Shown in pieces: positions 18,276 through 27,698 of a stretch of 64,000 nucleotides of DNA. Each line of letters begins with the position of its first letter. The stretch's first letter is position 1. The notes beneath the pieces are model-generated. The model worked only from the letters and a program-made list of their open reading frames with translations, did no database searches and had not been told where the DNA came from. The position numbers and the translations under genes were made by a program. The stretch comes from Lachnoclostridium sp. An138 (GTDB taxonomy: Bacteria; Bacillota; Clostridia; Lachnospirales; Lachnospiraceae): contig NZ_NFLF01000007.1 in NCBI RefSeq assembly GCF_002160765.1, forward strand, positions 1 through 64,000. The letters run 5' to 3'.

Positions 18276-19352
18276 TTATCTGCTCTGAAGATCCGTAAAG
18301 ATCTCGGTGTATCTGTCTACCAGTTCCTGTTTGTGAGAACTTACATAAGGAATGTCCTCTTCGATGACATAAATGTCAGACATGGGAGTCATGAATTCAC
18401 TGGTAGCAGCGTCCTTGAGAACCGGACGGTTGGTCAGTGTGCTTCCCCAGATATTCTGCACTTCCTCACTCAGGATGAAATCGATGAACAGCTTCGCGTT
18501 GTCCATATTCTTCGCGTTCTTGATAATAGTAGCGGATGCGGGAAGGAATACGGTGCCCTCTTCCATGTACACGATTTCCACAGGCGCTCCGTCCTTTACC
18601 AGCTGCGCGCAGGGGTCCTCATAGGACAGACCTACCACATATTCTCCATCGGCAACTCCTTTGTAAACAGAGGAAGAGCTCTCGCAGATCTTTCCGTCGA
18701 TATTCTCAAACAGATCTCTTACATACTGCCATGCTCCTTCGTCCTCATAGCCGCCCATGGCGAGAAGCATGTTGGTCAGATGAGCAAACGCGGAAGAAGA
18801 ATTTGCCGGATCTGCCGTCGCAATCTTTCCTTTCAGTTCCGGATTCAGCAGATCCTCATATCCATTAATCTCAATGTCTCCAATCAGATCCGTGTTCACA
18901 ATCAGAACGCTTCCATCCAGCACGTTGCCGGTGATAAAGCCGCAGGTGTTCTTGTAGGCATCGATTACATTTTCATCATTGGGCGATACGTAGGGCTCCC
19001 AGAGCTCTTCGTTGTCGTTCATTGTAGACCAGGACCCTCCGAACAGCACATCCGCGTAAGGATCGTTCTGCTCTGACTGGATTCTCTTTACAAGCTCTCC
19101 CGTTCCTGCCTGAATGAGCTCCACATCTACGCCGTATTTTTCCTCAAAAAGCGGAATCGTCGCATTGATCAATCCCTCAGAATTGGGAGAATAAATCACA
19201 AGTTCTCCTCCGCCCACAGCCTCTTCCCCGTCAGAGGCTTCCTCTGTCTGCGCGTCACCGGAATCTGCTGTTTCCGTTCCACCGCCTCCGCAGGCTGCAA
19301 GCCCTGCAGTCATGGCAGCTGCCAGCAGTAATACCATCCATTTCTTTTTCAT
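18276..19352 (-). CDS. ABC importer substrate-binding lipoprotein (family 1, FbpA/AfuA type)
   Basis: 358-residue extracellular binding protein with a lipoprotein signal, LAAC with Cys21 lipidated, followed by an acidic linker and a type II binding fold starting GELVIYSPNSEGLINATIPLFEEKYG. Relatives bind ferric ions, 2-aminoethylphosphonate or hexose phosphates. The usual ferric tyrosine pair cannot be confirmed, so the ligand is left open. A strong GGAGGG site precedes the start. The YesM/YesN-type sensor pair encoded immediately upstream probably senses the same nutrient and controls this operon. Confidence 0.9.
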   Translation of the reverse strand: MKKKWMVLLLAAAMTAGLAACGGGGTETADSGDAQTEEASDGEEAVGGGELVIYSPNSEGLINATIPLFEEKYGVDVELIQAGTGELVKRIQSEQNDPYADVLFGGSWSTMNDNEELWEPYVSPNDENVIDAYKNTCGFITGNVLDGSVLIVNTDLIGDIEINGYEDLLNPELKGKIATADPANSSSAFAHLTNMLLAMGGYEDEGAWQYVRDLFENIDGKICESSSSVYKGVADGEYVVGLSYEDPCAQLVKDGAPVEIVYMEEGTVFLPASATIIKNAKNMDNAKLFIDFILSEEVQNIWGSTLTNRPVLKDAATSEFMTPMSDIYVIEEDIPYVSSHKQELVDRYTEIFTDLQSR

Positions 19353-19438
19353 ATCTTTCCCTCCTTAGTTAAGTTTTTTGATAATTCAATCCTAAACCAT
19401 TTATTCGTTTCAAAATACCCACATTTCTGAACAAACGG

Positions 19439-19473
19439 AAAAAATACCGAACAAATCCTGTCCGGTATTTTTT
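19439..19473. terminator. Terminator after the response regulator gene
   Basis: AAAAAATACCG (19439-19449) pairs with CGGTATTTTTT (19463-19473), giving a stem with a T-tract on either strand. It lies between the response regulator stop and the binding-protein gene, so the transporter is likely transcribed from its own, controlled promoter. Confidence 0.85.
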
Positions 19474-19522
19474 CCTGCGCCTTCTGCAAAGAAACTCACC
19501 CGTCATTTTCCGTACCGGCTGT

Positions 19523-20290
19523 CTACACCATCTGCTGATATTCCCTTGCAGAGCATCCCATATATTTTTTAAACACATGATTAAAATACTTGTATTCTCC
19601 GATTCCCACTTCCCAGCCCACCTCGGAAAGGGGGCAGGCTTTCTCCCGGATCAGCTCCAGCGCCTTCTGAAGCCGGTACCGGTTCAGATACTCAATTACC
19701 GTCGTTCCCGCCGCCTTCTGGAATCTCTGGCTGATATACCGCTCAGAATAATGAAGCTCTTCCGCCAGGTCCGACAACATGATTTTATTCCGGTAATTGG
19801 CTCCAATGTAATCCAGAACGTTCTCCACCACCGGGTCCTGATAGTCTTTTTCCGTCTCCAGAAGAGAAATCTGCTTCAATTCCGATTCCTTCTGGTTTCT
19901 CTGTCTGAGATAACTGATGTTTTTGGACTCCAGAACCGCCTGCGCCAGAGCTTCCTTCATCTCATTCATATTCAAAGGCTTCAGCACGTAGCCTGACACC
20001 CCGTACCGTATAGCCTCTCTCGCATATTCAAATTCCGAATACCCGGTAAGAATCACAGCGGCATAATCATATTTCAGCTTTGTGGCCGCCAGCATGGCAA
20101 GACCGTCCATCACCGGCATGTTAATATCCGTAATAACGATATCCGGCCTGAGCTCTTCGATCTGCCTGGCCCCCTCCTCTCCATTTCCGGCTTCTCCTGC
20201 CACACAGCAGCCAAACTCCGCCCACGGAATCGAATTGCGTATTCCACAGCGGATAATTTCCTCATCCTCTACCAGCAGTACCTTATACAT
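19523..20290 (-). CDS. AraC-type response regulator (YesN-like)
   Basis: 255-residue DNA-binding regulator. The receiver domain begins YKVLLVEDEEIIRCGI, with the phospho-acceptor aspartate in DIVITDINMP and a lysine in YVLKPLN. The C-terminal AraC helix-turn-helix pair ends in KYFNHVFKKYMGCSAREYQQM. The start at 20290 is fixed by GGAGGGGGAAC and by the receiver fold. It overlaps the kinase stop by eight bases. It very likely activates the neighbouring ABC importer in response to its substrate, as in other YesM/YesN-type systems. Confidence 0.93.
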   Translation of the reverse strand: MYKVLLVEDEEIIRCGIRNSIPWAEFGCCVAGEAGNGEEGARQIEELRPDIVITDINMPVMDGLAMLAATKLKYDYAAVILTGYSEFEYAREAIRYGVSGYVLKPLNMNEMKEALAQAVLESKNISYLRQRNQKESELKQISLLETEKDYQDPVVENVLDYIGANYRNKIMLSDLAEELHYSERYISQRFQKAAGTTVIEYLNRYRLQKALELIREKACPLSEVGWEVGIGEYKYFNHVFKKYMGCSAREYQQMV

Positions 20291-21974
20291 GTTCCCCCTC
20301 CTGAATCCACAATCGCAGTGTAACGATAAAACCTTCCCCTTCTTCACTGTCCAGCGTCAGTCCGCTGTCATGACCATATTCCAGAAAAATTCTCCGGTTA
20401 ATATTCTGCAGTCCGTTGTGCGCTATATTGATCTTTCCGGAATTCAGAATACTCCGGAGAGTTTCCAGCGTAGACTGGGGCTGGCCCGGCCCATCGTCCT
20501 TTACCTCCAGAACCAGATAATTTCCGGAGATCCAGCCGCGAATCCATACGCTGATCGAGGCCTTTTTCCGGAATCCATATTTCAGGCTGTTTTCAATCAG
20601 CGGCTGCAGCAGAAGCTTCGGAATCACCACCGGACGGCATTTCTCGTCAATCTCCACCGAATACTGAAATCTGTCACCAAACCGGGTCTTCTGTATCACC
20701 AGATAATCCTCGATATACTCCATATCCTCCTGCAGGCAGGTCCGGTTCTTGGTATTGTTAATGCTGTATCTGAGGACGTGGGTAAAACGCTCGATCAGCT
20801 CGTCGGCCTTTCTGGCGTCCTGCACAATCAGATAGCGGATATTATCCAGAGTATTATAAATAAAATGCGGATTAATCTGGGCCTGCAGATTCTGAATCTC
20901 CATCCGGTTATTTACATTGACAAGATCCAGGTTTTTCTGATTCAGCTCATTGATGCTGGCCATCATTTTGTTGATCTGATCCCCGATTTCCTCCAGCTCG
21001 TCCCCTGTATCGATTTTTACCAGATGATAAGGATCTTCTTTCCGAATCGTACGGATTTCTTTTATCAGCTGACCCACAGACTGAGAAGTCTTCGCCGCCA
21101 TCATATGCATCAGATGGAAAAACATTCCTGTCCACACAAGACCAAGTCCCAGAATGACTGAAAGGCCTATCAGCAGATAAGTCCTGCTCCCCGGAGTATA
21201 GACAAAGGAATAGATACAGACTCCCGGATCATCCAGATATCGGCCGCTTGTCATGTACCGGCTGTCACCGAACCACCTGTATTCTTTCTGGATGCTTCCT
21301 CTGTACTTATTGATTGCATAGCCCTCCAAAAAACTGTAATTGGAACAGTATATCACATCGGAATTGGCATTAGTCAGTATCGCATCATACTGATACTTCT
21401 GGAAATGCAGATTCCAGTCAGAAGCGTCCAGATAAAGCGCCACACTTCCGGCATACCCGTCATACCGGTATAAAGGCCGGACCAGCACATATTCCGAGGT
21501 GTCTCCTGAGAAAAAATAGACCGTACTGTAGATTGTCTTCTTCCAGGTTCTGGCGTTTTCTCCCGCCGCCCGGTTAAATTCCAGCCGGTGCAGATTCATC
21601 TCTTCCCCGGAAAAACTGGAAAACCGCACCTGTCCTTCCCGGTCAGTGACTATCAGACGGATTCCTACCAGCGCCTCCAGATTATATTTGCTTACCTGAT
21701 ATTTCAGTGAATTTCCTCCTGCGCCTTCCTCCATACACGCGAAAAAAATCTCTGTATTTTCCTCTGACATCAGAAATTCCTCCGAAGAATCCTGAATCGT
21801 GCGGAATGTGGCCTCAATGGCATCCAGATGCTTCTCCTGTTTCAGTTTCTGATCCAGCATAGTGATGCCCACCATCGCTACGCAGAAAAAGAAGCATCCA
21901 ATCAGGATACTGAAAATAATCTGCTTGGAAGCATGCCGTTCCAGTTCTTTTTGAAATCTGCTTTTTTCTTTCAT
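20283..21974 (-). CDS. Sensor histidine kinase (YesM-like)
   Basis: 563-residue membrane kinase. Two transmembrane helices (about 20-42 and 275-297) flank a large extracellular sensor domain. After the second helix come a HAMP-like linker and coiled coil, then a LytS/YesM His-kinase domain with the phosphorylated histidine in QINPHFIYNTLDNIRYL and an ATPase N/G box (LVLEVKDDGPGQ). ATG 21974 is taken; a TTG nine codons earlier lacks a ribosome site. It is coupled to the response regulator by an eight-base overlap. Confidence 0.93.
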   Translation of the reverse strand: MKEKSRFQKELERHASKQIIFSILIGCFFFCVAMVGITMLDQKLKQEKHLDAIEATFRTIQDSSEEFLMSEENTEIFFACMEEGAGGNSLKYQVSKYNLEALVGIRLIVTDREGQVRFSSFSGEEMNLHRLEFNRAAGENARTWKKTIYSTVYFFSGDTSEYVLVRPLYRYDGYAGSVALYLDASDWNLHFQKYQYDAILTNANSDVIYCSNYSFLEGYAINKYRGSIQKEYRWFGDSRYMTSGRYLDDPGVCIYSFVYTPGSRTYLLIGLSVILGLGLVWTGMFFHLMHMMAAKTSQSVGQLIKEIRTIRKEDPYHLVKIDTGDELEEIGDQINKMMASINELNQKNLDLVNVNNRMEIQNLQAQINPHFIYNTLDNIRYLIVQDARKADELIERFTHVLRYSINNTKNRTCLQEDMEYIEDYLVIQKTRFGDRFQYSVEIDEKCRPVVIPKLLLQPLIENSLKYGFRKKASISVWIRGWISGNYLVLEVKDDGPGQPQSTLETLRSILNSGKINIAHNGLQNINRRIFLEYGHDSGLTLDSEEGEGFIVTLRLWIQEGEHV

Positions 21975-21999
21975 ACCATCTCTTTCGTCTTTGCCTTTC

Positions 22000-22027
22000 A
22001 AAAAAGCCTGCCGGAATCCCGGCAGGC
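22000..22027 (-). terminator. Rho-independent terminator after the YehR-like gene
   Basis: On the minus strand GCCTGCCGG pairs with CCGGCAGGC around a four-base loop and is followed by six T. It ends the lipoprotein transcript just before the sensor kinase gene. Confidence 0.92.
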
Positions 22028-22049
22028 TGCCCTTATGGAATATCTGCTT

Positions 22050-22529
22050 TTATGTCTCGCTGCTTTGGTCTTCCACCAGCGTATAGCCGCTTTCCACCAG
22101 AGAAGTTCCTGACTTCTCCAGAGAAATCTCAGACGCGCCGCCATTGATCGTCAGAAGATTCTGCTCCGACAGCTGGGATATGACATCATCTTTCACGTCG
22201 ATTACCACAGTCATGCTGTATACCCCGTCTGTATTATCTACCGTACATTCCACGCCGTCCACAGCCTGGTATCTCTCTGCAATCGCATCGTACTGCGCCA
22301 CAAGCTCTGTCCGCCGCTCTTCGTTCACGCCGGTCATATCAAGCTTTACTTCTTCCGTTATCTGCTGTACTCTATCACCTCTGGCATCCAATGTCAGAGT
22401 ATCCGTCATAACTACGCCGCCTTCCAGCTCTGCTTCCATCGTATAAGCAGCGCTCTGCTCTTTTCCGCCGCAGGCCGCCAGAGACATCATCATCACAATA
22501 AATACCACGCAACTGATAAATTTCTTCAC
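22050..22529 (-). CDS. YehR-like DUF1307 lipoprotein
   Basis: 159-residue secreted lipoprotein: signal peptide ending SLAAC with Cys20 lipidated, then a compact domain (LTLDARGDRVQQITEEVKLDMTG) typical of the YehR/DUF1307 family, whose function is unknown. The length matches the family. It stands alone with its own terminator. Two half-like stretches, DMTGVNEERRTELVAQYDAIAERY and the C-terminal ISLEKSGTSLVESGY, are the most conserved-looking parts. No regulatory element was recognised upstream beyond a possible -10 (TAAAAT near 22580). Confidence 0.75.
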   Translation of the reverse strand: MKKFISCVVFIVMMMSLAACGGKEQSAAYTMEAELEGGVVMTDTLTLDARGDRVQQITEEVKLDMTGVNEERRTELVAQYDAIAERYQAVDGVECTVDNTDGVYSMTVVIDVKDDVISQLSEQNLLTINGGASEISLEKSGTSLVESGYTLVEDQSSET

Positions 22530-22651
22530 TTTTTCACCTTCCCACTTTTAAGTTCTTAAAACAAGACAAAGAAATTTTACCATATCGGCCGGGAAAACAC
22601 TACCATGAATTTCTTAAAATTTTATGAAACACTGCCTCATTTTACGCTCTG

Positions 22652-23413
22652 CTATCGTGCCACAGGCGCCAGAAGCACCTTTCCCGTTCCCCGGTACACG
22701 TTCACCAGTCCTTCTCCGGAGGCAGCTGAGCCCAGCAGCGTCTTTCCGGAACGCTCCACTGTGAATTCCAGGCTTCCGCTCCAGGCAATAGCCATGTTTC
22801 CATCGATTTTCAGCACGTCATTTTGGAGAGTAATCTCTATCAGTTCCTCACGGGGACTGTTGGATTCCAGGCATACCACGCCCGATCCGGTAAGGCCCAG
22901 ATTAAACAGGCCCTCTCCGCCTGCTACCGCAGAAGAAAAATTGGAGCGCATTACCGCCTTATGCTTCAGCGTGGATTCACTGGCAAGAAACAGGCCGTCA
23001 TCCAGAACAATAGAACCGTTCCAGTCATTTAAGTCCTCCAGGAGAATATAGCGATAGGTGGGTTCTGTCACCAGAATGCCGTCTCCGGTGTATTCCGGCT
23101 TGATGGCGGACTCACCGGTCACCTTTCCCCGCACTGCCTTGCCAAACAAATCCCCTACTCCCTTCAGGCCTGTCGTAGCGTTTACATTACCGGCAGTCCA
23201 CTGCATGGCGCCCGCCTGCAGCGTAATGGACGCCTTGCTCAGATCGCAGATCACCTGACGTTTGCGTACGTTCATCTCATTGCAGTAATAGGCTGTCTGC
23301 GCGCTGGACGGACTCACACTCAAATCCCGCAGATACTCTACTACCGTAAAAGCTCCTCGGCTTTCCAGCGTCCTTACATCATCGTTGTCAGTAAAATTCC
23401 TGATCTGAAACAT
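22652..23413 (-). CDS. AIM24/TIGR00266 family protein
   Basis: 253-residue cytosolic protein of the AIM24-like beta-rich family (TIGR00266), related to a yeast mitochondrial inner-membrane factor; the bacterial role is unknown. Recognisable segments are MQWTAGNVNATTGLKGVGDLFG and the C-terminal YRGTGKVLLAPVAR, the usual family ending. No membrane segment or signal peptide is seen. It is a single gene between the YehR-like lipoprotein and ppk1, with a GGAGGGG ribosome site. Confidence 0.85.
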   Translation of the reverse strand: MFQIRNFTDNDDVRTLESRGAFTVVEYLRDLSVSPSSAQTAYYCNEMNVRKRQVICDLSKASITLQAGAMQWTAGNVNATTGLKGVGDLFGKAVRGKVTGESAIKPEYTGDGILVTEPTYRYILLEDLNDWNGSIVLDDGLFLASESTLKHKAVMRSNFSSAVAGGEGLFNLGLTGSGVVCLESNSPREELIEITLQNDVLKIDGNMAIAWSGSLEFTVERSGKTLLGSAASGEGLVNVYRGTGKVLLAPVAR

Positions 23414-23457
23414 AATCTCCCCTCCTGATTTATCGTTTTTGATTTATCTGTGTAAAC

Positions 23458-23501
23458 CGGGCCGGGCGGAGACAGACTGTGTTCTGTATCCGTCCGGCCC
23501 G
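23458..23501 (-). terminator. Putative terminator of the ppk-ppx unit
   Basis: A 13-bp GC-rich stem (23458-23470 with 23489-23501, one G-T pair) lies 41 bases past the ppk1 stop. The following minus-strand T content is weak (GTTTACAC), so efficiency is uncertain. Confidence 0.6.
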
Positions 23502-23541
23502 CTTACATTCTTTCTATTCCGTGTACTCTTCCAAAATTTTT

Positions 23542-25677
23542 TTATTCCACATGCTCCTCAGGAATAAACACACGGCTGTTCACCGGATTCTCTTCCGCTC
23601 TGGCTTTTTCCCGCGCCTCTTCCACAAAGTAATCCTGAGAACTCAGGGCTGTCTTGCCCCGCCGATCCACTTTTATATAAGTATCATCCGGCTGAAGAAG
23701 ATGGGCCTTTACATTATCCTCCAGTTCTATATTCAGGATATGAATAAGCTCCTCCTTCAATTCCGGCCGCTCTACCGGGAACAGAATCTCCACTCGCTTC
23801 TCCAGATTTCTCGGCATCCAGTCCGCGCTGGAGCAGAAGACCTCTTCCTGTCCGTTATTATAGAAATAAAAGATCCGGCTGTGCTCCAGGAAATTTCCCA
23901 CAATAGAGCGGACAGATATATTCTCACTGACTCCCGGAATTCCCACTTTCAGGCAGCAGATACCCCGCACAATCAGCTCGATTTTGACTCCAGCCGCAGA
24001 CGCCGCATAAAGCGCTTCGATCACATCCCTGTCACAGAGAGAATTCATCTTTGCGATAATATGTCCCTCTCCTCCGTTTTCCGCATGCTCTTTTTCCCGT
24101 CCAATGAGCTGCAGAAATCTGTCCTTCAGCCACAAAGGCGCCAGAGACAGCTTATTCCAGAACGCAGGCTCAGAGTAACCGGAGAGCATATTGAACACGG
24201 CTGTCGCGTCCTCTCCAATGGGGGCAGAGCAGGTCAGAAGTCCTACGTCTGTATACTGCTTTGCGGTGGAATCATTGTAGTTTCCGGTTCCCAGATGCAC
24301 GTACCGGCGGATGCCGTCATCCTCCTTGCGCACCACCAGCGTAATCTTGCTGTGCGTCTTCAGACCTACCAGACCATAGATAACATGGCAGCCTGCTTTC
24401 TCCAGCATCTTGGCCCAGATGATATTGTTCTCTTCGTCAAAACGGGCTTTCAGCTCCACTAGCACAGATACCTGTTTTCCGTTTTCCGCCGCTTGGGCAA
24501 GAGCCGCTATGATCGGGGAATTGCCGCTGACACGGTAAAGAGTCTGCTTAATAGCAAGCACCTTGGGATCAGATGCCGCGTCCCGCACAAATTTTACCAC
24601 CGGATCGAAGGTCTGATATGGATGATGCAGAAGAATATCGCCTTTCCGAATCTGCTCAAAAATATCGCAGTCGGACGGGATCTCCTTGACAGGCGCCGGA
24701 ACGTGCTTCGGATTCTTCAAATCGTCAAAACCTTCCAGGCCGTACATTTTCATCAGGAATGTCAGGTCAAGAGGTCCGTTGATCTTATAAATGGCCTCAT
24801 CCCGAATATCAAACTCCTTGCGCAGAAGCTTTAAGAGCCTCTTGTCGATTCTCTCCTCTACTTCCAGACGGATTACCTCGCCCCACTGGCGCTTTTTAAG
24901 CTGCTTCTGTATCTCCTTCAGAAGATCGGCGGCCTCATCCTCCTCTATGGTGAGATCCGCGTTTCTCATTACCCGGTAAGGCGACGCGCAGACGATATCG
25001 TAGCTCAGGAAAAGCTGCTGCATATTGCGCTCGATGATCTCCTCCAGAAGAATCACATTCCGGCTTCCGTCCTTTCCGTGGGGAAGGGGCACAATACGAG
25101 GAAGTACAGACGGAACCTGAACCGTGGCAAACTCCAGCTCCTTTTCCTTCCCTTCCTGATTTTTCTTGGAAAGCAGCGCACCGATATTCAGCGTCTTATT
25201 TCGGATCAGAGGAAACGGTCTGGAAGAATCCACTGCCATGGGCGTCAGCACCGGATAGACGTTATCCCGGAAATAACGGTCCACGAATTCTCCCTGTTCT
25301 TCCGTCAGCTCCTCGTGTTCCTGGATCACATTCAGTCCATGCTGGCGCAGCATGGGAAGCAGGGACCGGGAATAGGTAGAATACTGAAGACTCACCAGCT
25401 TATGGGCTTCCTCGCCGATCTGATCCAGCTGCTCCTGGGCTGTCAGGCCTGCAATGTCCTTCTTGGTATAACCTGCGTTTACCATATCTTTCAAAGACGC
25501 TACGCGGATCATGAAAAATTCATCCAGATTGGAAGCCGTAATACTCAAAAATTTCAGTCTCTCAAACAGCGGAATGTTCTTGTCCCTTGCCTCGCTCAGC
25601 ACTCGTTCATTGAAAGCCAGCCAGGAAAGCTCCCTGTTTCTGTAATATTCAGTTTTGGTAAAATCTGTCTTTTCCAT
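23542..25677 (-). CDS. ppk1: Polyphosphate kinase 1
   Basis: 711-residue enzyme making polyphosphate from ATP. The phospholipase-D-like catalytic halves include THSKITLVVRKEDDG (first active histidine) and HLGTGNYNDSTAKQYTD; a second histidine lies in FLEHSRIFYFYNNGQEEVF. The N-terminal domain starts YYNRELSWLAFNERVLSEA-like (here YRNRELSWLAFNERVL). It follows the ppx gene by three bases, so synthesis and breakdown enzymes are cotranscribed, a common arrangement for stress-linked polyphosphate control. Confidence 0.97.
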   Translation of the reverse strand: MEKTDFTKTEYYRNRELSWLAFNERVLSEARDKNIPLFERLKFLSITASNLDEFFMIRVASLKDMVNAGYTKKDIAGLTAQEQLDQIGEEAHKLVSLQYSTYSRSLLPMLRQHGLNVIQEHEELTEEQGEFVDRYFRDNVYPVLTPMAVDSSRPFPLIRNKTLNIGALLSKKNQEGKEKELEFATVQVPSVLPRIVPLPHGKDGSRNVILLEEIIERNMQQLFLSYDIVCASPYRVMRNADLTIEEDEAADLLKEIQKQLKKRQWGEVIRLEVEERIDKRLLKLLRKEFDIRDEAIYKINGPLDLTFLMKMYGLEGFDDLKNPKHVPAPVKEIPSDCDIFEQIRKGDILLHHPYQTFDPVVKFVRDAASDPKVLAIKQTLYRVSGNSPIIAALAQAAENGKQVSVLVELKARFDEENNIIWAKMLEKAGCHVIYGLVGLKTHSKITLVVRKEDDGIRRYVHLGTGNYNDSTAKQYTDVGLLTCSAPIGEDATAVFNMLSGYSEPAFWNKLSLAPLWLKDRFLQLIGREKEHAENGGEGHIIAKMNSLCDRDVIEALYAASAAGVKIELIVRGICCLKVGIPGVSENISVRSIVGNFLEHSRIFYFYNNGQEEVFCSSADWMPRNLEKRVEILFPVERPELKEELIHILNIELEDNVKAHLLQPDDTYIKVDRRGKTALSSQDYFVEEAREKARAEENPVNSRVFIPEEHVE

Positions 25678-25680
25678 CTC

Positions 25681-27219
25681 TTATACCTGCCTTTTCTGCC
25701 GGATTATGGGCCTGATACTGAAAATTGATTCAAAGAAATCTGCTTTGTGGGAGAAGAGTCCCTGCTCCAGCGTGATATCTTCTACGGTATCTACTACCAC
25801 AATCAGTTCTCTATCCTTAAGCGTAACCTTCACGTTTTTGAATTTCTGCTTGTGGCTGCGGTCCATGGAATTAGCCACCCGCAGAATGGCGCTTATTTTG
25901 GCTGTCAGCAGATAATCATTCCGATCCAGACTGCAGCCCATGGAAAATTCCTCGAAAGAGACAAATTCTTCTGTATTAAAACGGATGGCGTTCGCAATGA
26001 TCTCACGTTCTCTGTGAGACAATCCAATGATTTCCGTGGACATAACAATCTCGTAAGAGCACTGGGCCGTACGGTTCATGCTGATATATTTTCCGCAGTC
26101 GTGGAGCAGCACCGCAATCTGCAGAAGGAGTCTTTCCCGCCTGCTCATTCCGTGAATCCGTTTCATCTTGTCAAAGATCGTAAGAGCCAGATATTCTGTG
26201 CCCGCCAGATGCGTCTTATTGCTCTGGTAGCGCTTCGCAATGTTTTTGGCCGCCTCGATGATATCATTTTCAAAATTATGGCTGGATTTAAAAATTTTCT
26301 TCCGCTCTGCGTAATCATAAGCAAGACCATCACAGAGATTCCGGCCGGGAATCCACAGTTTCTCGGCCCCCGTCTCCTCAATCAGACGCCGGTAGATAAT
26401 GAGGGCCGGCATCACCAGAGACATATTATCCGAGACAGTTCCCAGTCTTCCCACCATTTCCTGCGGAGAACGGGAGGCGATTTCCTGATACAGCTTCTGA
26501 TATTCTTCCCGCGTGAAGGAAACGCTTTTTTCTCCCCTTCTCCGGGTAATCAGCTGATTGATATAATCACCCACCAGAATCATGTGCTTGATCTCCCGAT
26601 CCTTCAGATACAGGCGCTTATAACTGTTCAGCTCATTGTTAATCATCTCTTCCACGATTTCATCAAAATGGGTGGTCCGCTGCTCGATCTCAGCCAGCCG
26701 CTCCCGAATACGCACGATTCCCAAACGCAGATTCTGTGTGGATACCAGCGCGTCTTTATCAAACAGGGAAATCTGGATGCTGCCGCCGCCCACATCTACA
26801 ATGGCAGTTCCCTTCTGAATGATTTTCTGGAAAGACTCCTCGTTGGAAGCGATAGATTTATATCCCAGAAATCTCTGCTCGGAATTGCTTAAGATTTCCA
26901 CTTCCAGGCCGGTACGCACCCGGATCTTATCCAGAATCAGAAGGCAGTTTCTGGTATCGCGGATTGCGCTTGTGGCGCAGGCCCGGTAATCCTCCACCTG
27001 ATACCCCTTCATAATCCGGGTGAAGTCTTCCAGGATCTCACACAGCTCCTCCAGCATCTCATTTCCGATTTCACCATGAACATAAGCATCTTTTCCAAGT
27101 TCCAGCCCATGGCGGATATAATCGATTTCTTTTATTCCGTTTTTCGAAGACAGCTCAAGAATTTTCATTCCTACCTCATAAGAGCTGATCTCGATAGAAG
27201 CAAACGTAATCACCTGCAT
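25681..27219 (-). CDS. ppx: Ppx/GppA exopolyphosphatase with C-terminal HD domain
   Basis: 512-residue enzyme hydrolysing polyphosphate ends or pppGpp. The ASKHA part has the phosphate loops IEISSYEVGMKI and IVDVGGGSIQISLFD; the C-terminal part is an HD-type helical domain with LLLQIAVLLHDCGKYIS. Family members of about 300 residues lack this second half; 512 is the long GppA form. ATG 27219 is chosen, four bases after the dut stop; the longer frame would read through dut. Its partner ppk1 follows directly. Confidence 0.93.
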   Translation of the reverse strand: MQVITFASIEISSYEVGMKILELSSKNGIKEIDYIRHGLELGKDAYVHGEIGNEMLEELCEILEDFTRIMKGYQVEDYRACATSAIRDTRNCLLILDKIRVRTGLEVEILSNSEQRFLGYKSIASNEESFQKIIQKGTAIVDVGGGSIQISLFDKDALVSTQNLRLGIVRIRERLAEIEQRTTHFDEIVEEMINNELNSYKRLYLKDREIKHMILVGDYINQLITRRRGEKSVSFTREEYQKLYQEIASRSPQEMVGRLGTVSDNMSLVMPALIIYRRLIEETGAEKLWIPGRNLCDGLAYDYAERKKIFKSSHNFENDIIEAAKNIAKRYQSNKTHLAGTEYLALTIFDKMKRIHGMSRRERLLLQIAVLLHDCGKYISMNRTAQCSYEIVMSTEIIGLSHREREIIANAIRFNTEEFVSFEEFSMGCSLDRNDYLLTAKISAILRVANSMDRSHKQKFKNVKVTLKDRELIVVVDTVEDITLEQGLFSHKADFFESIFSIRPIIRQKRQV

Positions 27220-27223
27220 ATCC

Positions 27224-27667
27224 TCACGCCTTTCCGGTGCTGCCGCAGCCGCCCCTGTCTTCATTTCCAAGTTCTTTTGTTTCCTCAAATTCCAGTCTGG
27301 GCTGATGCTCTATAATCCGGAATTGGCAGATTCTATCATTTACATGAATCTGCGTGTCGCGCAGAGCGTAGGCAGCCATAAACCACTGGTCGTTGTCGCC
27401 GCAGTAGGTTTCATCAATGATCCCCGTATGGTTGGTCTGAATAATCCCGAAATTTTTATAGGTGCTGCTCCGGGGAACTACATGCGCCTCGTATCCCTTC
27501 GGCAGCTGCATGGCCACACCCAGGGGAATCAGCCGGAACTCGCCGGCCTTCATCTGAATCTCCTCCGCGCACCGCAGATCAATCCAGTCAGACTTTCCGC
27601 CTATATAAGCCAGTCTGTCAATCTTGTCTGTGAAATACTTGATTCGTATCTTTTTTACGTCTTCCAT
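27224..27667 (-). CDS. dut: dUTP diphosphatase
   Basis: 147-residue trimeric dUTPase that keeps uracil out of DNA and feeds dUMP to thymidylate synthesis. The five family motifs are visible: GWIDLRC-like [30 protein letters not shown] with the catalytic aspartate, and the C-terminal RGGCGSTG that closes over the substrate. ATG 27667 follows GGAGGATAAG and is preferred over an earlier codon. It is placed between cinA and ppx in one tight minus-strand run. Confidence 0.92.
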   Translation of the reverse strand: MEDVKKIRIKYFTDKIDRLAYIGGKSDWIDLRCAEEIQMKAGEFRLIPLGVAMQLPKGYEAHVVPRSSTYKNFGIIQTNHTGIIDETYCGDNDQWFMAAYALRDTQIHVNDRICQFRIIEHQPRLEFEETKELGNEDRGGCGSTGKA

Positions 27668-27698
27668 CTTATCCTCCGTCAGCACCTTTGTTCTCTGT